From NCBI RefSeq assembly GCF_036417845.1, contig NC_089981.1, positions 40,740,668-40,804,667 on the forward strand: a DNA stretch of 64,000 nt, read 5' to 3'. Source of the stretch: Apteryx mantelli. Lineage: Eukaryota > Chordata > Aves > Apterygiformes > Apterygidae. How positions within the stretch are numbered: position 1 is the stretch's first letter; each line of letters starts with the position of its first letter. Positions 33,301 through 48,300 of the stretch are shown piece by piece. The position numbers and the translations under genes are program-made. The notes under the pieces are model-generated. The model searched no databases. It saw only the letters and a program-made list of their open reading frames with translations, and was not told the DNA's origin.

Positions 33301-36300
33301 TATGAACAGCATCTAAAGAGTGTTTTTTGTTGAAAGGATAATACTAACAAGATGCATAGATAGGTGAAAGGGCTGGCGAACCTATAGTAATATCATTTAC
33401 TAGTTAGAGCACAAGACCAGAGGACTGAAATTTTCATGCCGTCTGTAAAGCTTTGCAGCAGCTTTCAGTTTCTGGAAAAAAGCGACCATCTCTTTTGTGC
33501 AAACTCAGAGCAAGGACATTCCGCAGGAGGAATCATTTTCTTAGTCATTGATTTTAATACATTCATTTGTCTTGCCCTTAGAATCACTGTACTCCTTATG
33601 CTTATGTCAAGTTACGTATTTAGTTTTGCTGGTTTGTTCTTTTAGCTTTGAACAATCTGATAATAAAACAGATGACTGGCATTTACTTTAAGGTTGTAAA
33701 CTCTCCTATGCTGTTTAAGTCAAAAGAAAAATCTTAAAAGTGACGTCTTGACGGTGCAGCTGGATTTATCTGTTGACCCTTCAGTCCCGTGAGCCCTAAG
33801 AAGCCTCAGAAGAGCTAATTTACAAAGAAATTGATGACACAGATTTGTATGGATGTGATCAGTGAGTGGGCTCGCTCCTCAGTGCTGAACACTTCCTAGA
33901 GCTACCTTGGGCACCAAATCCGTTTGAAATAGACCCAATCCCCACTTTTTAAAAAACTGCTACACAGGGCAAGGAGGCTCTTTCAAATCTTAGAAAGAGC
34001 ATTTGAAATCTGGTGGAGAGAACTATGAGGTCCAAAATTAGCAGGCAGCATCTGCTTGTTTTTCTAAATTCAGAGGAAGATTGGGAAATTCACTGGAGCA
34101 TAGAATATCTCCTTTGACCTTCTACAGGAAATACAGAGAAAAACAAAGAATGGCCCAAGCAATTACTCCTCTCCCACTTCTAAAAATATGAGATCCTGAA
34201 GTCAGTCAGCTGCATAGAGAAATGCTTCTTATCCAAATCCAAGTGTAGGTTCAGAGTTTTTCCATGGTGCTGGGCATTTAACCACTGGGATTAAATTCAG
34301 TCATTCCAGCTGTTTAGTTTTCTCTATTTCAAATACCTCATGCTACCTGGCACTGAGTTTGGGTCTTAGGACTATGGTCAGACCCATCTCTAAGTAAACT
34401 GCACTGTGGATATGTGTTTTGTAGGCTCAGTGCAGTTGTTCTGACGCTTTTGTGCCTAGCAGGCTGACAAGCAGAGGAAGCTGGAAAGTGACTGACCACT
34501 TCCCGGTTTTCAGGTGGCATGCAAGCGCCAGAGCCTCTGTTGTTGTCATCAGATTAATTTAATTCCCCAGGGAAGGCTGGGCGATGTAGTTAGTTCACAG
34601 TCCATTTGACAGTAGCTGTCTGGTTCCTTTTTTTGTTAACCACGCTTAGGAAAAACAACAACAACTTTAAACTTCCTACGTAAGTGCCTGTGAAGGCACT
34701 TTACAAATGTGAGCCTAACAGCAGAAAGCACAGCAGAAAACTATACAAGAAATGACAGTAAATTCACTTTAATTTTAAAAATGGACCAGTAGGACAATAC
34801 TAACCCCAAGAGAAATTTGCAGCCTTCTTCGTATGAGCGGATTTGCCAATAAAAGCAACTAGGCAGTTCAATAAAACTAATTAAATTAATCTGTCATCCC
34901 CAGGGAACTTAAACAGGGCATGAAATAGGGAAACAGCATCAATTCAGAGCTTTTTATTGATGTGTTTTGCTGGATCATTGGAAAGAATTGGTTGGGAGAA
35001 AAAAATTGCAATTTTCTATTGATCATAAATTCAGTAGCCATCTCTATGTAACCTTCATTCAATATAGTATAAAATCAAGTATTATACAGAGCCCCTAAAT
35101 GAAGATAAACAGGCACAGACATAGACATAGACAATAGATTATTTTTGAAATAATGACAGGGAATCTGTTTTGTGGCTATTTTTTGTCCTTAGATCTCAGT
35201 GGTATTTGCTATGTAAAGTACTTCATCTCCATTTTATAGACAGAAAAAACTAAGGCCTGAAGAGGGGAGATGACTAGTGTAAGTTTGCCCAGCAGCTCGC
35301 TGGCAGCAGCAGCAAAGGACAAAGGCACTCCGACGCCTGCAAAACCTGACAGTCCTTCAGCACCGGTGCTTCCCTGACAGCAGTTGTTTGTTCTTTTGTG
35401 TGATGCCTTTATTATTAAGCAGTTTCTAAAGATTGTTTCAAATGGATAAACATGTATGTTTATTCTGTTGCATTTTCGCTTTCTAGAAAATAGAGAAAAG
35501 GGAAATTTTTAGTAATTTTATTGTTGATATTTTTATACAGATTTCTTTCTACTGTAGTACATTGGCTATGGCTGAATTGTATAGTAGTATATAAAACAGT
35601 AACACAGAATGAACGCTTGTTCTACCTCATCACCTTTCCTTGAAAGGCACCAAAGTTTGCTAAATGCGGCTGCTGGCTGTTTCATGACCTTGCAGGGAGG
35701 TGAGGAAACCCTGTTATCCTTCTTTCTCAGATTTGGAACTGACACAGTGAAAATATTGTCAGAGATCAGAGCCCTTTAGTGACTCTGCAGGAAAATCAGA
35801 AACAATTCAGGGGACTTCACTTCCAGTTTTGTGCAGAACTCTTTATAGAAAGTACTGGGAAGGTTTGTCTAAACCTGCATGCTTTTCTGTGTTCAGGATA
35901 AAATCACACGGAAATGCCTAATTTCAAGAAAGTAGATATTTGCCAATCTTTTTAAAATCAGGCTTCTCTGAAGATGCCTTAATTTGGGTATGTCTTAATT
36001 ATGACATCCAAAATCAAGCATTTTTGAAAATCTTGGCATCTGACTTTTTATGATGGGTTATTAATTGGTTCCCGCTTGCTGCACTCTTTTTATGATATTA
36101 TTTGTTATGAGAGGAATACATTGTGTGGAGTTGTGTCAGATGACTGGGTCCTTTAAACAATTTCATTGCTTCTTTCAGTGTTTATCTCTGTATCTGCTAG
36201 TGCTGAATTCTTCCAGAATGCAATTACAAAGAAGGTTTTCAAACCAATTCTGTCCTGATTTATTAGTACATCACCTGCTCTTTTAAAGTGTTCCCAATAT

Positions 36301-39300
36301 ATGTGTTTAATGTAGTTTCCTTATGCTGAGGAGAAATTTAAGCACGTCTGTGCTTCCTTTGATAGTAAAACAGAAAAACAACTGTAACAAATACTCTGTT
36401 TCTTCTGGTAATAAACCCAAATACATTCTGTTTCTGTTAGCTAAGTTCAAAGTATGGCTCACTGCAGCCAAGATTCAGAGAGAAGTATGAAGTTCCTGTA
36501 CACTGAGCTAGGATTTTCCTACTAGTTACTGTCAAGCTTAAAGCTATTCCTAAACTATCCCCCAACCATAATTTCGAAACTGTACCATTGTTTGCATTCA
36601 GCAAAAGATAATGTAGATTTTCTGAAGCCATCGGAAGCAGGCCTACCTTTCTTTATCAACTTCTGGAAACAAATCTTTACTTATACCTCCTATATCCTGA
36701 TAAACTCTCAACTTACAACTGAAATGGCACTACTTGGGCCTGATCCCTGGTAGATATTAACAGGCTTAGCTCTCTTAATAGGAATTTGCTGGTTAAAATC
36801 AGCTGAGGATCTGCCCTAAGATTTCTGTCATAGGCTTTTTGAATTCTTTTAAGATTATTTTTGGTTATTGTCTGTTGGAGGAAGGAGGATTTTGGTCTTC
36901 AGCAGGATGCTGAAATGGTCAAATGAACATTTGCCTTGTTATTTAACTGCCTGCATTAAAGTATTCAAATGTAGGTTTCTGGCAACAGCACTATTGAACC
37001 ATGGCAGAATAATATATGTTTTTAAATGATCAGCTGGGCTGAATGTGGTATAAACAGGAAATATTACCACTTTTTCTAACGCAGTACGTAAAGCACAACA
37101 TAGACATATATATTGATACAGATAAACAGCACATAAAACCACAACATATAGGTTACATTAAGAAAGAAAGAAGAGATACTGATACAGTAAAAGAACAGTT
37201 ACACTCTTGAAAATTTAGAACTGAGTTAGCTATGTGACTGAAATACACTTGAGAGTAGCAGTCATTCTTCTTTCCCCTGAAGGAGGAAAGTCCTTTCCTT
37301 CATGGTTTTTAAACATATTGCAGGGAAGTATACAAAAATGGCAGTCAAAAATAATAATAGTTTACCCTTCTAAGTCAGTAACAGTCCCACTGAAATGACT
37401 TGCCCCAGTCCATATATTTATTTATCCCAGCTGAGGATACGGTTTAGTGAACCTTTTGTAGTAAATTGGCGCTAGTGAGGAAAGAACCAGGCCCATATTA
37501 CTGAATATAGTAAAAGTTGACCTCTTAAATGAAAAAATAGAGATAAACAATACTTTTTACTAATTATTTGTGCTTTAATCGGGGCAAGATCAAAGACATT
37601 CAGGGAGAAGGCTGTAGTAGCTGAATCTCTGCTCTGGTGTAAACTGGAAAGAACTCTGGGGATATTAATGAGTTACACAAGAGAAAAAAACTGCAGCGAG
37701 GGAAAGGGGATTCAGCAGCATAAATGCCCTTGTTAATTGAAAAGGAGGTGAAGTACAGAAAAGGAAGACCACCGTGTTTGACATTTTGCACTTCCAAGAT
37801 GTGTTACAAATATTAATTTGCACTCTTGGACAACTAAGTTGTTATTCTCTCTGCTTTATAGATAGTTACTCTGACAAAGGAGTTCTGCTTTCCCAGTGCC
37901 ACTGTGAAATCACTGTCATTGAAATTAGTGAGGGGTTTGGCTGAGTAAGATTAGAATTTGGGTAGTTAGGGGACAGATAATTCAGATGCTAAGGGTTAGC
38001 AGATATTATATAAGATTTATGGAAAATCCATGGCCTTCTTGCATGGCAGCAGGAGGCCAGGCAGGATACCCCTAAAACACATAAAACAGCACTAGATAAC
38101 TATGTTTAGGCATCTGAATTGCACCTGGATTACTCTTATTTATGGATAGACAGGCCCCTAATATTGAATTCCTCCAGCTATTTACTGTAGGGGGTACTTG
38201 GGCTTTTTGTTTGTCCCAGAAAGTCGGACAAACTCAGTGTCGATTTACAGTGATTTATACATGTAAATACATGGAAATAGGAAGATAGCTCAAGAATGTA
38301 AATCAGAGCAGATTTTCTAGGCTAAGTAAATTTAAAATAAAACACTAAGTTCTGTTCTCAGCTGTACAATACACAGAGGGAGGCTCCAAATTTTGACTGA
38401 GTTATTGCGGAATTATGTGTGGGAGCAGGTTTGACTAAATTATTAAAACAAAAAGCTTTAAAATTGCCTTCCCAACAAATTGTTTTTTCAGGCTTGGGAA
38501 TTTTTCTTTCCTCTTATGGCTTGGCATTTAGGGTAAATCACCTCAGCACAGTACAGCAGTTTGCATAGTTGCAAATAGGTAAAAACAGGTTCTTCTATGC
38601 TTACCTGTGTCACTTTCTCTGTTTTGAACATCCAAAGTGATATTTTATGGAAACATTTCAGTGACAGGCCTTAGACATGTTTTAAAATGTGGCTCGGAAC
38701 ACCTCTGGTTCACAGCATGTTTTTGCTGAGGATGTATTTGAAGAATGGAGATGGTAAATGAACATGAAAGTTGTACTCTTGATCTCTGTACAAGACAGAT
38801 ACCATGCTACTACAAGTAAAATTATTTTTTGTTCAGGAGTCCTGTACAAAGTCACTCTGTCATTTGAATCCCAAGTGTTCCATTAAAGCATAACTTGGCA
38901 GGGATTTAACGGATTCACAGGCCTTCTACTGGCCAGCAATTTGAGGACAAAGAAGTAAATCAGAACTTATGATAATAGCTTTGCTATATTATATTTTTAT
39001 AGTTAAATAGGACTGTTTCTCATCCTCACCCAGTTCTTATAAAGATTTTTGGAATGAATTCATAGAGGGAAATACCTGGTAGTTTATATTGTGTAGTCCA
39101 GCATTTTATGCCAAGCCAGGTTTTCCACAGTATATTATTGATTGCTGTGTCTGCTCTTGTTTTGCAACATTTCAAACCAGAGGACTTTCATCATTCTTCT
39201 GGGGCTAGTATTTCATCTGATAGATTTCACTGTCAGGAAGTTTCTCCTGATAATCCTGATAGCTCTCTTCTCTGGCTCTGTGATAAGTGACTCCATTATT

Positions 39301-42300
39301 CTTTGCAATATGTGCGTGATCAGTGGACATTTTCAGGAGATTCCATTCCAAATTGGAAGACAGAAAGAATTTTAAACAATGTAGAGGATAGATGGACAGA
39401 AAGAAGGTATCAGTGGGATATACTTTCTGATAGAAATATGTTTGCGAAGTCTGCAACATACTTTTCAGTGACACACAATTATGATGAATATTTCTCTTGA
39501 GGGGCTCAGATTTACTTTTCTAGAGACCTGAGCTTGTTATGTCATTGTTAAGGTGCTGACAGTGGAACTTCTCAAAAGTAAAACTGAAAAACTTTCTGCA
39601 GAGTGAGTATGTGAATATGGAGGAACCTTCTTCCTCTGCTGCTTTCTTTTGTGTTTGTATCCTTTATTTTGGGCTCTTGTCAGATGTTGTAAAGACCAGT
39701 GTTGTACATTTGGGTCTGGGCAGGCTGCGAACTGTGACTGTGACTAACGAGTCAATTATCAGTTAGGCAGGGGGAAGGCAGGGCGGTCCTCCTGCTGGCT
39801 GGAATGTGATCCTTTTTCCTGCTCTTTCCAAAGTATGGACGAGAAAGGTTGGAATTCAGAATGTTGTCAGAGACATGACATTTTTCTGCAAAATGTAGCT
39901 TCTTTAGATTTAGAACAATTCATGTGAGGTTTTTTTAGTATAATTTTGTTTTAAATTATAACTCTGACTGCTTCAAGGGAGCCAGTTACCAAGATGCACG
40001 TGTTGAGAAACTAGAGCCATCAGTCGTTACTTTGGACAACTGAAGAGCGGCCTTCACTGGCCCTGAATGATTATGCTCGAGGCTAGCAGTGTACTGCACT
40101 GTTTGTTTCACCCCCCAGTTTTGGTGACACAGCCTCATTATGCACATGGTGGCTTATGTCATATTGTGTCTGCAGCATGCAGTTTTGAAACTGCTTTTGG
40201 TTGCTTAGATTTTTTTCTCTTTTCCTTGTGAATTTTTCTCTACTTGCAGTCATGAATCTAGTATCACATTGTATTTGTGACTGTTTCATCGAATGTAATG
40301 TTTGATATTATATAATCCAACAGCTCTGCAATGGTCTTAACCAAGAAAAGTTTCTGACAGCAATTTATGACTGATCCCCTAGGAAAAGGGACAGTGCTTC
40401 TAGTAGTAGTCTGGGATGGATAAATGGCATATAAATACTGAAAATACACTTGATTTCTTATTAGTTCATTTAATCTATCTAGCTTTTTAACTGTGACAAT
40501 AACTCAGCTGCCCCAAAATATATATATCCTATTAAAATAAGTTTGTGGGCTTATGTGTGTACCGTCTAATTATAACTGTCCAACTCTGTGTCATAGATCT
40601 TTTGATGCTAAAAATGATATTCTTCTAGTTGGGGTATTCAGAATCTATGATTTGGAGCAGGGTGGTCTGATTTATATTCCAGTATATCCAAGATTGGCAT
40701 GGGTTTGTGCAGGAATATCATGTTTATTCAGAGAATATCAGCTGTATGAATTATGACTCTGATCATTCCAGTTGATGCTTTTTGTCTCCTTGTTGACCTT
40801 GCTGAGAAAAGTATATGTTTTCCAGAAGCTTCTTCCCAGGTCGCATACATAAAGCTCCCTGAAATGTGTACAGTGAGGACACTGGGTCCTCATTACCTGT
40901 AATTACACTCTATAGGTCTGCTTATGTTTGGCTACATAATTTGCTCATGCAGATATAGCCTGAAAGCCATCAATATCCTTTTGTGGCTTCTCAGTCTTTA
41001 ATATGAAACTTTTACATTCTTAGTATAAACCAGGAAGTTCATCCTGTTATTATCACTATAATAATAAAAGATTGAAGCTTTGCAAGCAGCTTGTCTGATT
41101 CTTCCTGTTAAGTTGAGAGACAATAAGAATATCTTCAAATAGCAGGTGATTATTTTACCTGTCAAGAGTTTCAGAGGGCTTCTGGTGTGATATGTCATTT
41201 CCACAGCTTGAAAAAGAGAGTGTGTAGGAAGAAGTGATTGCCCATATGTAGTGCTGTTTCCAAATATTGTTTTAAGAAAGTACATGTTAAAAAAGCAGGG
41301 AGAAGCCAGATGTCGTATCGAAAGACCTGGGATTTAGGAATTATCTCTGGTCTAAGACTTAAAATCGGTTTGCTAGGTTGTTCTGATCTGGTGCAATTCA
41401 CTTTTTATGAACCTTGACTCTTATGAGTATAGACTTTAGGTTGTGTCTAGAATGCCAGCCCTTTCAGTGTCATAATAACTGGGGCATGGAGCTGTCCATG
41501 GGGATTAATAACTCTTTGGGAAAGGGGACTGCTGAATGTACTAACCCCGAGGGCATCATTAAGACTATCCACAAGAACGACTTCAGTGCCCATAACATAT
41601 AATTATGCCTTCAAAATGTACTGCAGTGTTTCTTATTGTTGTGAAGTAGATTTTTCAAATTAAAAGCAAGAAACTTGTTAAATTCAGCATTTATTTTTCA
41701 TTAAGAACATGTGGTTTGAAGTCCATTTGAATTTATTGTCCTGCAGCTGCTCCATATTTGATAATGGAATTTTTAAAATAGAAAAGTCATGCAGTTTTAT
41801 TTTGACCATGATTAATATATTTTTTTACCATGTTGTAGGGAAAAACTATTCAGCATGAGGTCAGAAATCCATACTTCCATCCACATACTTGTCCTGATCT
41901 CTAATGAGCTCGTATATCCAGCCTGCACTGTTGAGATTCGGTTTGATGATTGGCTAGCCATATCCTGATTCTGCTGGCTGCTCTGTGCCCTGTGGATCTG
42001 GTAGGACAGTCAGCAGAGCTAATAGTTGTCCTATGCTCCTGTTGTCAAGGGAATTTTTAAAGGTCTGAGAGATGTCCCAAGCTATCACCGAAAGCCACAC
42101 TTTTGTTTTGGAATACTTTCGTATTTTCTGTGAGGGCCCAATTAGCCACTACTGATAGATAAAATAAACATGAGAGAAGGTATTCCAATCTTTTGTCAAT
42201 GCACTGTCAAAATCTTTTTCCAGTCTGTCTTTCAAGATCAGAGGAATCCCCTAAGGAAACCAACCCTGCTTAAACTTCTGCATTTAATCTTTAATCTCAG

Positions 42301-45300
42301 GAACTAAACCTCTGACCCACAAATATCACTGACATGCTGCTATTTGTTAGTCTGACCAAAAAAATAATAATTACTGATAATTTTTTTCCCACACAGTCAG
42401 GCTGCAGGTATACTGGGGCAAATCAAATAAGTGATGCTCTAAGTGAAGATCATACTACAGCTGTTAAAGACTGAAAGCTGCAGTGCCTAGTGATCCCAGT
42501 ACATCCAGCTAAAATGAGAGGATGTTCTACCAAATAAGGGTACAAGGGCTAGATACACTGTAGGACGAGGAGTGTAAATGCTTGCTCAGTGTCAAATGCA
42601 GTGTAGGAAGCCGACCTCTGCAGTTTACTTTCTTATCTATTCCTTAATATGAGAATGCTTAGGCTTGGGCATCTTCCTGGACAGGGCTCAGCCTCTCCTC
42701 AGATTATGAACTGGGACTCCCCCTTTTTGGGGGGGTTCTGCCAATTGTGTCCTGTCTCTTTTCTTCAAAGCAGTAACATGTAGGTGATAATAGGTTATAG
42801 GATGCGTCAGTGTATCTGTTATGTGGTCCTAGACTGGTCGAGGTTCTGACAGTGCTGCCCGTGGCAGCATGAGGGCTCTGCAGGGGGGATTCAAAGCCCC
42901 TATTAGTAAGAGCTCTGACAAAGGACCTGCCAAGGCACGCTTCCCTGCTAGACAACATGGGCACCTGCCCGCACAGTTTTGAGATTCACACACACAACGG
43001 CACATGTTTGGACTGATTGTCAGTTTAAACAGAGTGATATCAATACATTGAGGTAGAAAATATGAAAACTGCTTATTTTTTTTTGACCAGACTGTCACTG
43101 TACTATGATCAGAATCACAGTCTTTTCTTATGCTTGTTAAGAAAGTACCCCATCAGTCAGGTATGTGAAGGAATAGGTGCACTTGAACTGCTTAAGAAAT
43201 CAAGTGATTTTGTGAGTAAAGATCTTGCATAAGCACAGCTGTTGGACTTTTGGAACTAGACATATAAGTGTTGGAGCATATACTAGTTTTAGGGAATGAG
43301 GGGCATTTGGTTTGGTCTGGTTTTAATTCAAACAATATACAGATAAAATGGTTCTACTGAGTGCATGCAGTTGCTATTGGTTTTATACTGGTGTTACAAA
43401 GAAAAGTATCTGTCTTCATACAGGCTGGTGTTTGCAGTGCCAAATGTAGGCATAGGCACAGGCATATGTATGTGCCATTTTGCATAGCAATCAGATAATT
43501 TTTATACAAAGTGTTTAAATAAAAACAAAACTGCAGCCTTTCTTATTGTCTTGCTTTTTGTTATTTTCAGCCCTTGGATTTTTTTATCAAGCTTTCTGTA
43601 TATTGCATAAACTTTTAAGACAATGAATTCTTCAGTATCAAGGCATAGGTGATACTCTATGCACTTTAAGTTCAAATTCCATATTCAGCTTTATGATAAA
43701 GACTGCAAGATAGACGTCTATGCATCATGTGATCTACATGGAAGGGAGAGTGGAAAAATGGCTGTGTAAAAGAAGTCAATATTAGATCTAATGAAATTCA
43801 CGTTTTTCTTTTTTCTTGGATGGTGTATTATGTTATCTATCTGGTGTGAGTCTCCTTGCAGAGGAAGAGGGGAAGACAATACAAGGATGTAAAGCGGATT
43901 TCCTAAGAAAAACATTTTCTACATCTGCGTTATCAAGCAGAAATAAAGAGGATGATGGCTCACCTGGAAGACGCAAAGAGCTGTCTGTGCCTCTCCCACC
44001 ACAGATGCCAAATGGGAATGAGGTAATGAGTTAACATTTGTCCATGTGAACAAGCATTACATTCAAAAAGATAAAAATATGGGGAGATATACAGTCCAAA
44101 TGGTAGAGGCTGATGGCATTATCCCATCTGAGGCAAATATTTAAAGTACTACCCTAGTGTGTAACACAGAAATACCTGCAGGGATCATGTTTAGCAGTGG
44201 CATTTGCTCTACTGAAGAGCTGCCACAATCTGACTGATAAATAAGGAGTCCTGTGAAGACCATTGTCATGTTTTCACTACAGGCTGCAGTTAACAGTAGA
44301 GGTTGTCAGGGCAAGAAGGGAGAAAGTCTTGAGAGTATGGACTCTGTGCACGGATTTACTCTGCTTCTTGGGGATATTAGCAAGGGCTGAATTCTGTGTT
44401 ACTGAAGCTAAATTGCTTCAGCTACCTAAAGTAAACAGTAGGCAGGCAGGAGGCATTTTTAATCTTCTGAAACCCATAAGATTAGGGATTTAATGTGTAG
44501 GGACAGGAAAACAATAGACATCATCTAGAGAGAGTGAGGTGGGAATCTGTGAGTTCTCTTGTTAAGAACTTCTACCTTCCTTCCTGAATAACAATGATAA
44601 GCTGTGATCTAGCCTGTAATCAAAAATTCCCTTCATTAAACATTTTATTATAAAAGAAGTAGAAGATCATATTGTGCAATATACAGAGCAACTCACTTAA
44701 GTGAGCTGAAAAGCTGTGGCTATCAGGTCTCAAAGAGCAAAAACTGTCATTTTCCTCTGTACTAGCACATGCTTTTGAGGTTAAATCAAGCACGGTTTTT
44801 AAAACAATCACTTTCTTTCAGTTGATTATATAATAATAGTGACAAGGATCTTTTTGCCATTTTTCTCAAAAAGAATGTGGTTGTCTCATTGGGATAGACT
44901 GCCTTTGGGTCTCTTACTGTATCCACTTTGGATGTGACTTTCTGACCCATAAAGCAATGTGCAGCTTCCATTATCCATTCCATTATTTATTTAATGGAAC
45001 ATCTTAACTTTTGTCTTTGTTGCTACAGAACAAAAATTTCAGCCACTGCACATTTTTATCCTATTAGCAATTTGAGAAACAAATACAGTAACAGTAGAAT
45101 GCATTAGAAAAATTGCTAGCATAGTAGCGGGAGGAGTTTATATTGCAATAAATTGGCCACTGTAACCTTTAAACCTGCCCTGAGGAAAGGAAAGGGAAAA
45201 ACTACTACTGAAAACAGTGCTTTTGTTCTAAACACTGCTTTTTAGGTATACTGTGATAACTTATACCGCTGTTCCAGTGGATTCAGTCTGAACCTGTGTA

Positions 45301-48300
45301 GGATTTCAGAGGATTACCTATGTACGTACTATTTTCAGGAGCACTGCATTCACTATTTTTTACATTTTAAATACAGTGTAAAGAGTCCATATGTGTAAAT
45401 CAGGAGGAGCTTTGATTGTGATTTTGGTTCTGTTTCATGCATATAAGTATTTTTGCTTGCGTACCTACAGACAGAGATGAGCGAGTGCTGGAAAGTTGGT
45501 GGCCCTGATAGAAACAATCTCAGTCTGTCTGAAAGAATGAAGGCGAGGTTTTCTTTGATTTCCTTCAAGGTGGGGATTATGAGTAGAACATGACTAATTT
45601 TTGTTTCATTCATTTACAAAGTATTTGCAATTTGTTGGTGTTTTTCTTCCCTATCAGCAGGAAAGAGGAATGAGAGCATCACCATCCAACATTTTTTCAA
45701 ATGTTAATGAATGTGTACTTTTGTAGTATAAGGGTTGTGTAAGTGTTAATGAAAACAGTGTCAAATCAGTTTGGAAAAAATGATCTATGAGCATCTCTAA
45801 TTACTACATGAAAACACAGAAAACTACCTAGTGCATGTAGTAAATCCACCATGGCAACACTGTTCACAGGGCCCATAGCTTTTCTCCACTGTCTGTAAAG
45901 GCTTCCAGTTTGAAGGTGCTCATTTTGACTTTAAAAAATTCTTTGTGCTCTTCCCAGATTTAGCTCAATGAGGTAGATCTTTTGGGGTGATACTTTTTAG
46001 GGAGATTGAGAAGAACAGTCTCAATTTCTGTTCTCTAAATTACTCTGCAGTTTGTTCCAAATCATTAAGTTCCAGTCTCTTCTGCAAGGACGATCTGTTT
46101 TCCTGGGCTTTAGCTAAAGTGATCAGATGCATGGGATAAGTGAGAAAGAACTCTAGTTTTTGAGTCAGACTGAATCCTTTTAAGACTTTCCATATTTTAT
46201 AGGTAGCAAGACTGCAGAGTTCCAAAGTTTACAACTTGCAGATTGTTATCTCAGATTTATGCAAACTGAAAACAGCTTACTGATAAGCAAAAGAAAACCC
46301 AAACTCAAAAAAGAAAACATACCATTTTACTTACAGCCATTTCATATACTTAATTGATGAACTTATGTACATGTTTCTAGAATGAAGCTCTATTTTCATA
46401 GAAGCATGGAAAGGAACCTCTGGAGGTCGTCTAGTCCAACCTCCAACTTAAAGTGGAACTGGTGCCGACATTAGATCAGGTCAACTGTGGCTTTGTTTAG
46501 CTAAGCCTTCAAAGCCTCAAAGGGGGAGATTCCACAAGCTCTCTGGGAAAACTAATCCAGTGCTGCACAACCCACTTAGGAAAGGAGTTGAAGGGAATCT
46601 TTGTTCTGTCTTTCTTCACAGTTTGCTTCTAAGAGTCTCTCTTCCAAACATTTGTAAGATTCTGCCAGCTTTTTACATTGATCATAAAGGCTGAGAAAGA
46701 CCTTTCACTCTTACCCAATGCATCTATGCAGAGTGCTACCTCAAGTAAGAGAGGCCTGTTCCTATGAAGACTCCTTCCTATGAAATGTTTTATTCTTCCG
46801 TCTTCCCACCAAGTTCCTGAAAGTTCACTGCAGTTAATATGCAACAACTTTGGCAACAATTTGTTGGCTATCCTTAAAAACATTTCCTTTGAGTTATACA
46901 TTTCAAAAAAAATCCCAACATATGCTGTCTTGGAAAAATTCAGGGGAAAATGTAGAAGCTGAAGGAGACAATTTAATGATTTGGTCTAGTTTGTACTGAA
47001 AGGAATGGAATTAACAGATTTTCTTCTGTATTCTGATTTTGAGCTTTTCCTGCAGGTGGGCAAGTACTTAGATTTGCAAGATATTGACACAGATGAAGAG
47101 ACATACAGTGGTAGGTTTTCCCCCCTTCATATTCACAGTCATTGTCTGCCTTTGGATTCAAGTGTATTAATTTTCCTTTTTTTTCATGACTCTGAGACAC
47201 TGTTTCACAGAACCCTTTCCCCTCTAAAAAGGATGTACTCCTTCAGTTCTTCCATTGCTAGAAAATTTCCAACTACCCCAAAATTAAACCACCCACTTCT
47301 TTACTCTAACAGGTAATGAGATAATATGTTTCAAACAATCTTTATTATACTGTGTCCTTGTGAGAAGTGATTTTTTTTCCAAGATTTTTCAAAATTATGA
47401 AACACTTTTTAGTAACATTTCTACATTTTTCCACACTTCTATTTAGTATTGAACTTATTTTGATTATATAGGGTTTCTCCAAATAGTAATGTGATTGCTA
47501 AGAGAAAGGTCTATAAAGTGGAAATATTTAATGAAAATATTGTCCCTACTTATTAAAATGATTTCATCCTGGGCTTAATATAGATTAGATTAATTTTGAA
47601 TGCACAGCGAAGTTCTCCAGGAACTCCAATTGTAAGCATTTCAAGTTTTGTTGAACTATTCCATGCATCTGTAATAATTTTAGCTCTCTTAATTCTAAAA
47701 AAGTAAATAGAAATCCTGCGTTTGTAGTATATTTGTCTACTATAAGTGCTTGTGTGGTCTTTATCACCACCAGAATCTTTTCATGATTAAATCTATTTTC
47801 CTCATAGATACCTGTGAGTGCCCAAGGAAACCAAAACACACAGATTAAGGGATTTGCCTAAGGTCACTGAAAAAAGCTGTGACAGAGCAGACTTTTGTTC
47901 CTTAGGTCCTTGGTTATTGCCATTTGATTAGTCTGCCTAATCTGTTAACTATTTGATTAGTCTTCGCTTTCTGTATATACAGAATTCCCATGCAGAGAGC
48001 TTGCAGACTTCCAGTTGACAAATATTTAAAGCTTGGCTGTAACTCACAAGACAGCAATAAAACAACCTAAATCAGGTTTACAGCATTCTTTCCTGTAACC
48101 CGGGCATTTCAGAATGTAGGGATTAAGATAGTGGTCCTGTATCAAGTACAGAAATCAAGGATTTCTCTTCTGTGTAGCCTTCATGTGCACCATTTTTTCC
48201 CTTTGTAGGACACTTGTGTGTTCATGTTTTAATTTCTATTAAAATCTGTTAAAAAAATGGGGCTTACTGGTGGAAAACTAACCTTAAATTTTACTTGTAT

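Larger units (their letters stand above)
30361..43861. other. IFTAP intron (about 13.5 kb)
   Basis: The largest intron. It contains MIR copies near 30,415 and 35,225, a possible CR1 scrap near 39,225, a 'gcacctaa'-type relic near 38,100 and a GC-richer patch at 42,700-43,000 with small hairpins. No further IFTAP exon is needed: the flanking exons align end to end with the human protein. Confidence 0.65.

Noticed and set aside
39108-39500. Cluster of overlapping short frames on both strands
   Set aside because: Translations are hydrophobic or random-looking and part overlaps a possible CR1 scrap. No splice or codon evidence for a gene.
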